The translations under genes were made by a program, and so were the position numbers. Below the pieces are notes generated by a model, which worked only from the letters and a program-made list of their open reading frames with translations, did not search any database and was not told the DNA's origin. DNA of 17,560 nucleotides, taken from assembly GCA_937926105.1 (NCBI GenBank), contig CALANS010000196.1, positions 1 to 17,560 of the forward strand, given 5' to 3'. Numbering within the stretch: position 1 is the stretch's first letter; each line of letters begins with the position of its first letter. The stretch is from an uncultured Actinomycetes bacterium. Its GTDB lineage: Bacteria; Actinomycetota; Actinomycetes; Mycobacteriales; Nakamurellaceae. Below are positions 1 to 7,015 of this stretch, in pieces.

Positions 1-612
1 GTTGGAGCCCACCACGATGACCGCCACGTCCGGGGCGTCCGGCAGCGCCGCCGTGACCTGCCTGGCCAGGTCCGCCGCCCCGGTGCCCACCACTCCGTGC
101 GTGACGATCCGCACCGGCCGGTGCAGCGCCGCCGCGACGCCGCGGGCCAGCACCACCCCGGGCACCTCGTCTGCGGTGGCGCAGCCGTAGCCGACCGCGG
201 TGGAGTCGCCGAGGAGGGCCAACAGGACGGTCCGTTCCGCGTCCGGTGCACCCGCGTGCTCGGCTGGAACGGTCGTCGCGGCCGACGCTGCTGCAGTTGT
301 CGCCCCGCCCGATGCCGACCCCGTCGGCCCCGAGCCGTCCGCCAGGTACACCCCGTCACCGCTGGGCGGCACGGCCTGCCAGGCGAACTCCGCCCCGTCC
401 GGCAGCGCGCCATCCGTGGCCACGGCCGCGAGCGCCGCCGCCTCGATTACGGTGGTCGCCCTGCGGGCCTGGCGCATCAGACCGGCCCAGGAGGCGCCTG
501 CCGTCCCGAGCAGACCCGCGGCGACGGCGGCGGCCCGCAGTGCCGGATGCGTTCGGGCTCGGTCAGGGTGCGGGTGCGCGGGCCCACCGTGCACCGTCGA
601 CGACCCCGTCAC
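1..612 (-). CDS. SGNH/GDSL-type hydrolase, C-terminus cut by window edge
   Basis: This is the N-terminal 204 codons of a probable SGNH (GDSL) esterase/lipase read on the minus strand; the rest lies beyond base 1. Seen directly: a hydrophobic stretch at residues 25-44 that could be a membrane anchor or uncleaved signal, a linker rich in Gly/Ala/Asp, then block I with GDS at residues 135-137 (S137 the likely nucleophile) followed by TAVGYG, and VIVVGSN at 198-204, which matches the start of the family's GxND block III. The catalytic Asp/His block V is outside the window. I chose GTG 612 because a CAAGAT hexamer (625-620) lies 7 bases before it, the spacing expected of a leaderless start; ATG 477 is a possible later start. 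It diverges from cbs. A GDSL-family gene (Rv1075c) also sits close to cbs in M. tuberculosis. Substrate unknown. Confidence 0.8.
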   Translation of the reverse strand, partial: MTGSSTVHGGPAHPHPDRARTHPALRAAAVAAGLLGTAGASWAGLMRQARRATTVIEAAALAAVATDGALPDGAEFAWQAVPPSGDGVYLADGSGPTGSASGGATTAAASAATTVPAEHAGAPDAERTVLLALLGDSTAVGYGCATADEVPGVVLARGVAAALHRPVRIVTHGVVGTGAADLARQVTAALPDAPDVAVIVVGSN

Positions 613-663
613 CGCCGCGATCTTGCCATACGGACCGGCGATCCGGCGGCACACTGGCCGCCC

Positions 664-669
664 TAGTCT
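664..669 (+). promoter_or_regulatory. Probable -10 box of cbs
   Basis: TAGTCT fits the actinobacterial TANNNT -10 consensus. It predicts a transcript start near 676 and a leader of about 42 bases carrying the GGGAG ribosome site (706-710). The -35 position (641-646) is a poor match. Confidence 0.4.
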
Positions 670-717
670 GGAACCCACCGCGCGCCGAACCGGCGCCGAC
701 TCGATGGGAGCCCAACC

Positions 718-2082
718 GTGCGCTACGCCGAATCCGTCGTCGACCTGGTCGGCAACACCCCCTTGGTGCGGCTGAACACCGTGGCCGCGGATGTCGCGCC
801 GCTGGTGCTGGCCAAGGTGGAGTACGTCAACCCGGGCGGATCCGTCAAGGACCGGATCGCCCGCAAGATGATCACCGCCGCCGAGCGGTCCGGGCAGCTG
901 CGGCCCGGCGGCACCATCGTCGAGCCCACCAGCGGCAATACCGGTGTCGGCCTCGCGCTGGTCGCCCAGCAGCGCGGCTACCGGTGCATCTTCGTCTGCC
1001 CGGACAAGGTCAGCGAGGACAAGCGGAACGTGCTGCGTGCCTACGGCGCCGAGGTGGTGGTGTGCCCGACGGCGGTCGCACCGGAGGACCCGGACTCCTA
1101 CTACTCGGTGTCCGACCGGCTGGTGCGCGAGACCGAGGGCGCGTGGAAGCCCGACCAGTACTCCAATCCCAACAACCCGGCCAGCCATTACGAGTCGACC
1201 GGCCCGGAGATCTGGACCGACACCGACGGCCGCGTCACGCATTTCGTCGCGGGGGTCGGCACCGGCGGCACCATTTCCGGCACCGGGCGGTACCTCAAGG
1301 ACGTCTCGGACGGGCGGGTGCAGGTGATCGGCGCCGACCCCGAGGGCTCGGTGTATTCCGGCGGCACGGGCCGGCCGTACCTGGTGGAGGGGGTGGGGGA
1401 GGACTTCTGGCCGTCGGCCTACGACCGGTCGGTCGCCGACCGGGTGATCGCGGTGTCGGACGCCGACTCGTTCGCGATGACGCGTCGGCTGGCGCGCGAG
1501 GAGGGGCTGCTGGTCGGCGGGTCGTGCGGGATGGCGGTGGTGGCCGCGCTGCGGCTGGCCGCGGAGCTGACGGCCGACGACGTCGTGGTGGTGCTGCTGC
1601 CGGATGGCGGCCGCGGATACCTGTCCAAGATCTTCTCCGACTCGTGGCTGTCGTCCTACGGCTTCGCGGCGCCGGTCGGGCACCGCACGGTGGGAGAGGT
1701 GTTGCGGCGCAAGACCGGCGGGCTGCCCGCACTGGTGCACACGCACCCGAACGAGACGGTGCGCGACGCGGTCGCGATCATGCACGAGTATGGGGTCTCG
1801 CAGATGCCCGTGGTGTCGGCGGAGCCTCCGGTGATGGCCGGCGAGGTGGTCGGATCGGTGACGGACGCCGGCCTGCTGGACGCGCTGTTCTCCGGCAAGG
1901 CGTCGCCGGCCGACGCGGTACGCGCCCACATGGCACCGCCGTTCCCGCTGGTCGGATCCGGCGAGGACGTATCGGCGGCGCGCGCGGCGTTGCAGAACGC
2001 CGATGCCGTGATGGTGGTGGAGGACGGCAAGCCGGTCGGGGTACTCACCCGCACCGATCTGTTGACCTTCCTGGCTGGCTGA
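718..2082 (+). CDS. cbs: Cystathionine beta-synthase (PLP enzyme with CBS-domain pair)
   Basis: Condenses serine (or an activated serine) with homocysteine to give cystathionine in the cytoplasm, the first step of reverse transsulfuration. The 454-residue product has a fold-type II PLP domain (about 1-320) with GGSVKDR, where K44 is the expected Schiff-base lysine, the TSGNTG phosphate/substrate loop at 71-76 and the glycine loop GTGGT at 181-185. Residues about 335-454 form a regulatory CBS (Bateman) pair. There is no N-terminal heme-binding extension, as usual for bacterial forms. Length is close to the roughly 460 residues of mycobacterial Cbs. The GTG start has GGGAG about 7 bases upstream. 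It diverges from the SGNH gene and faces the formaldehyde-detoxification pair. A cysteine-synthase-like activity cannot be excluded from sequence, but the CBS pair and nearby metB favour Cbs. Confidence 0.95.
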   Translation: MRYAESVVDLVGNTPLVRLNTVAADVAPLVLAKVEYVNPGGSVKDRIARKMITAAERSGQLRPGGTIVEPTSGNTGVGLALVAQQRGYRCIFVCPDKVSEDKRNVLRAYGAEVVVCPTAVAPEDPDSYYSVSDRLVRETEGAWKPDQYSNPNNPASHYESTGPEIWTDTDGRVTHFVAGVGTGGTISGTGRYLKDVSDGRVQVIGADPEGSVYSGGTGRPYLVEGVGEDFWPSAYDRSVADRVIAVSDADSFAMTRRLAREEGLLVGGSCGMAVVAALRLAAELTADDVVVVLLPDGGRGYLSKIFSDSWLSSYGFAAPVGHRTVGEVLRRKTGGLPALVHTHPNETVRDAVAIMHEYGVSQMPVVSAEPPVMAGEVVGSVTDAGLLDALFSGKASPADAVRAHMAPPFPLVGSGEDVSAARAALQNADAVMVVEDGKPVGVLTRTDLLTFLAG

Positions 2083-2099
2083 GCGGGCCCTCGATCCCC

Positions 2100-2151
2100 G
2101 CGCTTGTGTGTCTGGGGTCGCGCCATGGCGCCACCTCAGACACACAAGCGC
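2100..2151. terminator. 52-bp near-perfect palindrome, bidirectional terminator or dispersed palindromic element
   Basis: Arms GCGCTTGTGTGTCTG (2100-2114) and its exact complement (2137-2151) flank a perfect 12-bp palindrome GCGCCATGGCGC (2120-2131). All share one symmetry axis, so only 2 of 26 pairs are not Watson-Crick (2115/2136, a possible G-U pair, and 2119/2132). It fills the gap between the ends of cbs (2082) and the MBL gene (stop codon at 2152-2154). There is no U-run on either side, which is common for actinobacterial hairpins. Confidence 0.75.
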
Positions 2152-2757
2152 TCAGAGGGAGGCCGCCTCGGCGCCGATCGTGGTCGACTCGCCGTGCCCG
2201 GTGTGCACCACGGTCTCCGGCGGCAGCGTCAGCAGCCGGCTCCGGATCGACGCGAGAATCGTGCCGTGGTCGGAGAAGCTGCGCCCGGTCGCGCCCGGCC
2301 CACCCTGGAAGAGGGTGTCTCCGGTGAACACGACCGCAAGGGCCGGCGCGTACAAGCACACCGCACCGGGTGAGTGACCGGGAGTGTGCAGCACCCGCAG
2401 CTTGGTTCCCGCGACCGACAATTCCTGCCCGTCAACGAGTTCCCCGTCGGGGTCGACGTCTGAATGCGTCAACCGCCAGACCGGCAGGTCGTCCGGGTGC
2501 AGCAGCACCGGAGCGCCAAGCCGCCGGCCCAGCTCCGGGGCGATGCGCACGTGGTCGTCGTGCGCATGGGTGCAGACGATCGCCGTCACCGCTCGTCCGT
2601 CGACCACCGCGAGGACGTCGTCCACTCGGTGCGGGGCGTCGATCACCACGCATGCGGTGTCGTCGCCCACCACCCAGATGTTGTTGTCCACCTCGAAGGT
2701 CTGACCGTCCAACGAGAATGTTCCGGATGAGACGCCATGATCGATGCGCGCCGTCAC
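2152..2757 (-). CDS. Metallo-beta-lactamase-fold hydrolase, putative S-formylmycothiol hydrolase
   Basis: A 201-residue MBL-fold protein, probably a thioester hydrolase. Seen: the zinc signature THAHDDH at 63-69 (H64, H66, D68, H69), H128 in HTPGHS, D147 in FTGDTLF and H188 in HTGHGE, so both metal sites appear complete. The length matches small glyoxalase II-like MBL proteins. Its GTG start overlaps the stop of the upstream dehydrogenase by four bases (GTGA, 2754-2757), which implies translational coupling. The same pair occurs in M. tuberculosis (Rv2259-Rv2260), and a related MBL in corynebacteria has been proposed to hydrolyse S-formylmycothiol to formate and mycothiol. That role is inferred from context, since the fold alone does not give the substrate. 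Transcribed from the dehydrogenase promoter. Confidence 0.88.
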   Translation of the reverse strand: MTARIDHGVSSGTFSLDGQTFEVDNNIWVVGDDTACVVIDAPHRVDDVLAVVDGRAVTAIVCTHAHDDHVRIAPELGRRLGAPVLLHPDDLPVWRLTHSDVDPDGELVDGQELSVAGTKLRVLHTPGHSPGAVCLYAPALAVVFTGDTLFQGGPGATGRSFSDHGTILASIRSRLLTLPPETVVHTGHGESTTIGAEAASL

Positions 2758-3857
2758 GCCGGCCCGCCGTCCAACACCACGACGCTGCGCAGCACCGCGC
2801 CGGTGGACATCTTGCCGAAGGCAGCCTCCACGTCGCCGATCCCGATGGTCTCCGAGACGAACGCGTCCAGTGGCAACCGGCCCTGCAAGTAGAGGTCGAT
2901 CAGCATGGGAAAGTCTCTGGACGGCAAGCAGTCTCCGTACCAGGACGACTTGAGCGCGCCGCCCCGGCCGAACACGTCCAGCAGCGGGATATCGGGGACC
3001 TTCATCTGCGGGGTGGGCACGCCGACCAGCACCACGGTGCCGGCCAGGTCGCGCGCGTAGAACGCCTGCTGCCAGGTCTCCGGTCGGCCCACGGCGTCGA
3101 TCACCACGTCCGCACCGTTGCCACCGGTCAGCTCCCGCACCGCCTCGACGACGTCCACGGTGCTGCCGTCGATCGTGTGGGTGGCGCCGAGTTCCGTTGC
3201 GACAGCCAGCTTCTTCGCGTCAACGTCCACCGCGATGATCGTCCCCGCCCCGGCCAGGCGGGACCCCGCGATGGCCGCCGCGCCGACCCCGCCGCAGCCG
3301 ATCACCGCGACCGAGTCACCGCGGCCAACTCCTCCGGTGTTGATGGCGGCGCCGAGCCCGGCCATCACGCCGCACCCCAGCAATCCGGCGGCCGTCGCCG
3401 GGGCGGCCGGATTGACCTTGGTGCACTGTCCGGCCGCGACCAGGGTGTACTCCGTGAACGCCCCGATGCCCAGCGCCGGCGACAGTTCGGTGCCATCCTC
3501 GAGCGTCATCTTCTGCTTCGCGTTGTGGGTGGCGAAGCAGTACCACGGGCGGCCGCGGCGGCAGGCCCGGCACTGCCCGCAGACCGCCCGCCAGTTGAGG
3601 ATGACGTAGTCGCCGGGGGCGACGTCGGTCACCCCGTCACCGACCTGTTCGACGATGCCGGCGGCCTCGTGCCCGAGCAGGTAGGGGTAGTCGTTGCCGA
3701 TGCCGCCCTCGCGGTAGTGCAGGTCGGTGTGGCACACCCCGCAGGCCTGCACCCGCACCACGGCCTCGCCCGGCCCGGGGTCGGGTATCGCGATGGTGAC
3801 GAGTTCGACGGGTGCACCCTGTGCTCGGGAGATGACGGCGGTGGACGTGCGGGGCAT
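2754..3857 (-). CDS. mscR: S-(hydroxymethyl)mycothiol dehydrogenase (mycothiol-dependent formaldehyde dehydrogenase)
   Basis: Zinc-dependent MDR alcohol dehydrogenase of 367 residues that oxidises the mycothiol-formaldehyde adduct with NAD+, giving S-formylmycothiol; the MscR/AdhE2 type can also reduce S-nitrosomycothiol. Visible features: catalytic zinc ligand C42 ([10 protein letters not shown]), GHE at 72-74, a structural zinc knuckle C103-C106-C109-C117 (C-x2-C-x2-C-x7-C), and the Rossmann motif VIGCGGVG. The start ATG at 3857 has a strong AAGGAG site about 6 bases upstream. Downstream the MBL gene overlaps by four bases. The assignment to the mycothiol-dependent class rests on overall resemblance to Rv2259 and on the MBL partner; a plain zinc alcohol dehydrogenase is the alternative. 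Mca about 5.5 kb away supports a mycothiol-using host. Confidence 0.9.
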   Translation of the reverse strand: MPRTSTAVISRAQGAPVELVTIAIPDPGPGEAVVRVQACGVCHTDLHYREGGIGNDYPYLLGHEAAGIVEQVGDGVTDVAPGDYVILNWRAVCGQCRACRRGRPWYCFATHNAKQKMTLEDGTELSPALGIGAFTEYTLVAAGQCTKVNPAAPATAAGLLGCGVMAGLGAAINTGGVGRGDSVAVIGCGGVGAAAIAGSRLAGAGTIIAVDVDAKKLAVATELGATHTIDGSTVDVVEAVRELTGGNGADVVIDAVGRPETWQQAFYARDLAGTVVLVGVPTPQMKVPDIPLLDVFGRGGALKSSWYGDCLPSRDFPMLIDLYLQGRLPLDAFVSETIGIGDVEAAFGKMSTGAVLRSVVVLDGGPA

Positions 3858-3890
3858 TCGGGCTCCTTCGTCGGTGGGTCCTACCGTGCC

Positions 3891-3896
3891 AGCCTA
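3891..3896 (-). promoter_or_regulatory. Probable -10 box of the mscR-MBL operon
   Basis: TAGGCT on the minus strand fits TANNNT. It predicts a transcript start near 3884 and a leader of about 27 bases with AAGGAG before the ATG. No clear -35. Confidence 0.4.
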
Positions 3897-3936
3897 GGGG
3901 CAGCGGCGGCACCGGCAGGCGGCACGCCGACCGATC

Positions 3937-3942
3937 TACACT
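3937..3942 (+). promoter_or_regulatory. Possible -10 box for the membrane-protein gene at 4031
   Basis: TACACT fits TANNNT and lies 88 bases before the ATG. The -35 position is not recognisable, so this is a consensus match only. Confidence 0.25.
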
Positions 3943-4030
3943 TTCGGGACGCGCCATCACCGCCGCAGCCAGCAAGGCACCGAAGGGCACCGTCACCGCC
4001 GGGCCCGTCACCGGAAGGTCCCGCCCGCCC

Positions 4031-4510
4031 ATGTCGACCTATCCCGCTCCGTACGAATCCCCACCCGAGGACGACCTGCCCGCCGCCGTCGCCGCGGGAA
4101 TGACCGTCACCGCCGCGCTGATCCTGTCCTGGGTGCTGGGATTCGCCGCCTACCACCGGCTGTCGGACATGGTGCAGCTGCTGGCCGACGACCGGGACCC
4201 GGACGAGCTACCCGCTGAGGTGCTGCTGCCCGGCGCTGGCTGGGCAATCGCGGTGCTGTTCCTGGTCTTCGGCAGCATCCCGCTCGTGCGGCGCACGGGC
4301 CGGGCGTCGGTGATCTTTGGGGCGCTGGTCTCGATCGTCGTCACCGTCGTGGCGCACGCCGAGTATGACTACGGGCTCAGCGTGGCGCAGTGGCCGCTGT
4401 ACTGGGGCGGTATCGTGGTGCTGGCTCTGGCGTTGCTGCCCGCCACCCGCCGCTGGGCGCACCGGCTGTCGCGCCCCAGCGGCGAGACCCCCATCGGAAC
4501 CGTCAGATAG
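4031..4510 (+). CDS. Four-helix integral membrane protein, unknown function
   Basis: The 159-residue product starts with a short Pro/acidic cytoplasmic-type leader (residues 1-20) followed by four likely membrane segments: about 23-42, 67-84, 92-109 and 118-137. The loop between helices 1 and 2 is acidic (ADDRDPDEL) and the tail is basic. No catalytic motif is visible and I do not recognise a family. The slot between cbs and metB is held by the proline-rich antigen Pra (Rv1078) in M. tuberculosis. This protein also has a Pro-rich start and helices, but lacks an extended Pro-rich domain, so orthology is not established. The ATG has GGAAGG about 12 bases upstream, a rather long spacing. It stands alone between the divergent mscR promoter and metB. 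Confidence 0.75.
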   Translation: MSTYPAPYESPPEDDLPAAVAAGMTVTAALILSWVLGFAAYHRLSDMVQLLADDRDPDELPAEVLLPGAGWAIAVLFLVFGSIPLVRRTGRASVIFGALVSIVVTVVAHAEYDYGLSVAQWPLYWGGIVVLALALLPATRRWAHRLSRPSGETPIGTVR

Positions 4511-4519
4511 CGGGGGAGT

Positions 4520-4603
4520 CTGAAATTCTGCCCCCAGATTCGGGTCGTGACGCGTTGGCGCAGGTCGCCACTCGGGGGTGCCCATCTGGAGGCAGAAATT
4601 CAG
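4520..4603. repeat. 84-bp long inverted repeat overlapping the metB promoter
   Basis: Two 20-bp arms, 4520-4539 and 4584-4603, are complementary at 18 of 20 positions. The 44-base interior holds a small hairpin (TGGCG 4556-4560 with CGCCA 4566-4570). The right arm ends 6 bases before the metB -10 box and so covers the -35 region. The left arm starts 10 bases after the stop of the preceding gene, so it may serve as its terminator, as a metB operator, or be a mobile palindromic repeat. Confidence 0.7.
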
Positions 4604-4609
4604 GCGACC

Positions 4610-4615
4610 TATGGT
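4610..4615 (+). promoter_or_regulatory. -10 box giving a leaderless metB transcript
   Basis: TATGGT fits TANNNT and is followed by exactly six bases before GTG 4622. Transcription would therefore begin at the start codon itself. No ribosome site lies at a usable distance, which agrees with leaderless translation. Confidence 0.6.
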
Positions 4616-4621
4616 GACGGT

Positions 4622-5767
4622 GTGACTCCCACCGACGGCTTCGCGACCAGGGCCATCCACGCAGGCCAGGACCCAGACCCGCTGACGGGAGCGGTGACGG
4701 TGCCGATCTACCAGACCTCGACCTACGCGCAGGATCAGGTCGGGGTGACGCGGGCCGGGTACGACTACTCCCGTGCCGGCAATCCCACCCGAACGGCGCT
4801 GGAGACCGCGCTGGCCAGCCTGGAGGGGGGACGGCACGGACACGCGTTCGCCAGTGGCATGGCTGCCGCCGACGTCCTGATCCGCGCGATGCTGCGTCCC
4901 GGCGACCACCTGATCATCCCGAACGATGCCTACGGCGGTACCTTTCGGCTGATCGACAAGATCGGCGTGCCATGGGGGTTGGCGCACACGCCCGTGCCGT
5001 TGGCCGATGCCGATGCTGTGCGGGCCGCCGTCACGCCGGCCACCAAGCTGATCTGGTGCGAGACTCCCACCAACCCATTGCTGGGTATCGCCGACATTGC
5101 CGCACTGGCGGACATCGCGCACAGCGTGGGTGCAAAACTGGTGGTGGACAACACGTTCGCCTCTCCTTATCTACAGACTCCGCTGGCGCTGGGTGCCGAC
5201 GTGGTGCTGCATTCCACCACCAAGTACCTGGGCGGACACTCTGACGTGATCGGCGGCGCCTTGATCACCAGCGACGACGAGCTGGGCGAGGCATTCGGAT
5301 TTCACCTCAAGTCGATGGGTGGCATGGCCCAGCCATTCGACTCGTGGCTGACCCTGCGCGGTGTGAAAACCCTTGCCGTGCGGATGGATCGGCATTGTGA
5401 CAACGCCGAGGCCGTGGTGAATCTGCTGACCGGTCTGCCCAAGGTCGGTCGGGTGTTCTATCCGGGCCTGCCCGGGCACGCGGGGCACGAGGTGGCGGCC
5501 CGGCAGATGCGCCGGTTCGGCGGCATGGTGTCGTTCACCGTGGTCGGCGGGGTCGAGGAGGCCGTCAAGGTCTGCGCCCGCACTCGGCTGTTCACCCTGG
5601 GGGAGTCGCTGGGCGGGGTGGAGTCGTTGATCGAGCACCCGCATCTGATGACGCACGCCAGCGTGGCGGGCTCGACACTGGAGGTGCCCGCCGACCTGAT
5701 CCGGCTATCGGTCGGGATCGAGGACGTGGACGACCTGCTCGCCGACCTGTCCGACGCGCTGGCCTGA
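4622..5767 (+). CDS. metB: Cystathionine gamma-synthase / gamma-lyase family PLP enzyme
   Basis: Cys/Met-metabolism PLP enzyme of 381 residues. The family joins an activated homoserine (O-succinyl- or O-acetylhomoserine) with cysteine to give cystathionine; mycobacterial MetB is also discussed as a cystathionine gamma-lyase. Seen: ATRAIHAGQ near the N-terminus, YSRAGNPTR at 49-57, the PLP lysine K201 in HSTTKYLGGHSD, and the C-terminal SLGGVESLIEHP and LSVGIEDVDDL motifs typical of the family. An in-frame GTG at 4547 would add 25 residues (rich in Arg/Ala) and would run through the inverted repeat. I prefer GTG 4622 because homology begins just after it and a -10 box sits 6 bases upstream. 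With cbs nearby it can move sulfur between homocysteine and cysteine. Synthase versus lyase cannot be decided from motifs alone. Confidence 0.93.
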   Translation: MTPTDGFATRAIHAGQDPDPLTGAVTVPIYQTSTYAQDQVGVTRAGYDYSRAGNPTRTALETALASLEGGRHGHAFASGMAAADVLIRAMLRPGDHLIIPNDAYGGTFRLIDKIGVPWGLAHTPVPLADADAVRAAVTPATKLIWCETPTNPLLGIADIAALADIAHSVGAKLVVDNTFASPYLQTPLALGADVVLHSTTKYLGGHSDVIGGALITSDDELGEAFGFHLKSMGGMAQPFDSWLTLRGVKTLAVRMDRHCDNAEAVVNLLTGLPKVGRVFYPGLPGHAGHEVAARQMRRFGGMVSFTVVGGVEEAVKVCARTRLFTLGESLGGVESLIEHPHLMTHASVAGSTLEVPADLIRLSVGIEDVDDLLADLSDALA

Positions 5768-5811
5768 GCCGGCGCCGCGCTGGTCGATCCGTGCGGGGTT
5801 GATCGGCGGCA

Positions 5812-5859
5812 GGGCCGTCGGGGCGCAGCGGACTCGCCGAGCCGGGCCCGCGACGGCCC
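5812..5859 (+). terminator. Inverted repeat after metB, possible terminator
   Basis: GGGCCGTCG (5812-5820) pairs perfectly with CGACGGCCC (5851-5859) across a 30-base loop that is itself GC-rich. It starts 44 bases after the metB stop. The long loop and missing U-run make this a modest call. Confidence 0.35.
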
Positions 5860-5883
5860 GCCCATCCGGCAGAATCTGAACCC

Positions 5884-6834
5884 ATGCGGGCACTGGCGAT
5901 CGACATCGGCGGCACCAAGATGGGGGCAGCCCTGGTCAGCGAGCTGGGCGAGATCGTGTGCTCGCAGCGCGTGCCCACCCCGGCGACGGATGACCCGGAG
6001 TGCGTGTTCGACGCGTTGACCGGCGCCGTGGGCGAGGTGCTGCACGCCGGGGGCGTGGATCCCGACGAGGCCGCCGGCCTACCGGGGCTCGGTGTGGCCA
6101 CGGCCGGGCCGCTGGATGCGCTGGCCGGCACCGTCTCACCGGTCAACATTCCGGCCTGGCGCGGCTTCCCGCTGCGGGATCGCCTGGCCGAGCGCTACCG
6201 GCTGCCGGTCCGGATGTTCGGTGACGCGGTTTCCGTGGCGGTGGCCGAACACTGGCGCGGCGCCGCGCGGGGCCGGCGCAACGTGCTGGGCATGGTGGTG
6301 TCCACCGGCGTCGGCGGCGGGCTGATCCTGGACGACCGCGTGGTGCCCGGTACCACCGGCAACGCCGGGCACATCGGGCACGTCTCGGTGCATCCGGACG
6401 GTCCGGCCTGCCCGTGCGGCGGTACCGGGTGCCTGGAGGCGATCGCCAGCGGCACCGCGATCGGCGCCTGGGCCGCCGAGCACACGGCGGACCGCGCAGA
6501 GCCGCTGGTGGACGCGGCCCGGGTGGCCGAGCGCGCCTGGGCGGGAGACCCGGTGGCGTTGGCGGCGTTTCGTCGGGCCGGCGAGGCGATCGGGCGGGCC
6601 GTCGCGGGCGCCGTGACGCTGCTGGATCTGGATGTGGTGGTCATCGGCGGCGGGGTGGCGGCAGCGGGTGCGGTGCTGTTCGATCCGATCGCCGACTCCT
6701 ACGCCCGGTATGCGGCGCTGGACTTCGCGGCGCTGCCGCGGGTGGTCCCGGCGATGCTGGGCGGCGACGCGGGGCTGGTCGGGGCGGCGGCGGTGATCCT
6801 GCAGCCGCGGGCGTACTGGCCGCACTCCGACTGA
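5884..6834 (+). CDS. ROK-family sugar kinase (glucokinase-like)
   Basis: ATP-dependent hexose kinase of the ROK family, 316 residues, cytoplasmic. Seen: the phosphate-binding DIGGTK at 7-12, the catalytic aspartate probably D114 in MFGDAVSVAVAEHW, the second glycine-rich STGVGGG near 140-146, and the ROK zinc signature with C176, C178 and C183 followed by E185 (CPCGGTGCLE). Two details differ from textbook glucokinases: the base-containing motif reads GD rather than ND, and the usual ExGH sugar-binding motif reads HIGH (H163, H166). The sugar is therefore uncertain; glucose, N-acetylated hexosamine or another hexose are all possible. There is no close ribosome site; CAGAAT (5870-5875) 8 bases before the ATG suggests a leaderless start. 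It sits alone between metB and the threonine ammonia-lyase gene, with no sugar-transport genes nearby. Confidence 0.88.
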   Translation: MRALAIDIGGTKMGAALVSELGEIVCSQRVPTPATDDPECVFDALTGAVGEVLHAGGVDPDEAAGLPGLGVATAGPLDALAGTVSPVNIPAWRGFPLRDRLAERYRLPVRMFGDAVSVAVAEHWRGAARGRRNVLGMVVSTGVGGGLILDDRVVPGTTGNAGHIGHVSVHPDGPACPCGGTGCLEAIASGTAIGAWAAEHTADRAEPLVDAARVAERAWAGDPVALAAFRRAGEAIGRAVAGAVTLLDLDVVVIGGGVAAAGAVLFDPIADSYARYAALDFAALPRVVPAMLGGDAGLVGAAAVILQPRAYWPHSD

Positions 6835-6855
6835 CCGGCGTCGATCGGTCGGTTG

Positions 6856-6880
6856 CCGGGCGCGGGCCCAGGGAGCCCGG
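6856..6880 (+). terminator. Short hairpin after the ROK kinase gene
   Basis: CCGGGC (6856-6861) and GCCCGG (6875-6880) form a 6-bp stem with a 13-base loop, 22 bases beyond the stop codon. No U-run follows. Confidence 0.3.
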
Positions 6881-6956
6881 ATGCACGAACGTGGTCAAAA
6901 TGTGGCTACTGGTGCTGGTGGGGCGAACTTGGTGCATCCCAGCCGAGTTGATCCGT

Positions 6957-6977
6957 GCGGGGTGGAGAGGACCCCGC
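6957..6977 (+). terminator. Hairpin upstream of ilvA, terminator-like
   Basis: GCGGGGT (6957-6963) and ACCCCGC (6971-6977) form a perfect 7-bp stem with a 7-base loop, followed by TTCG. It lies 38 bases before the ilvA start, so it either ends read-through from the ROK gene or belongs to the ilvA control region. The segment GATCCGTGCGGGGT at its left side also occurs once after metB (5786-5799). Confidence 0.4.
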
Positions 6978-7015
6978 TTCGCAGCGCTTCCGACCCGCTG
7001 GCAGGATTCGGATTC

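Noticed and set aside
246..2327. Very long plus-strand open frame overlapping cbs and the SGNH gene
   Set aside because: Its product is Arg/Pro/Gly-rich without domains, while the overlapping frames carry clear SGNH and Cbs motifs. It is a by-product of high GC content.
2370..4103. Long plus-strand open frame opposite mscR and the MBL gene
   Set aside because: The antisense strand encodes two complete enzymes with intact metal sites; this frame has low-complexity Arg/Pro/Ala content.
4511..4621. SAM-type riboswitch upstream of metB
   Set aside because: I see no conserved SAM riboswitch core, and the transcript appears to start at the GTG. The structure is a simple long inverted repeat.
6881..7015. 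45-residue N-terminal extension of the threonine ammonia-lyase
   Set aside because: The extension is not enzyme-like, runs through a hairpin, and ATG 7016 matches the family start.
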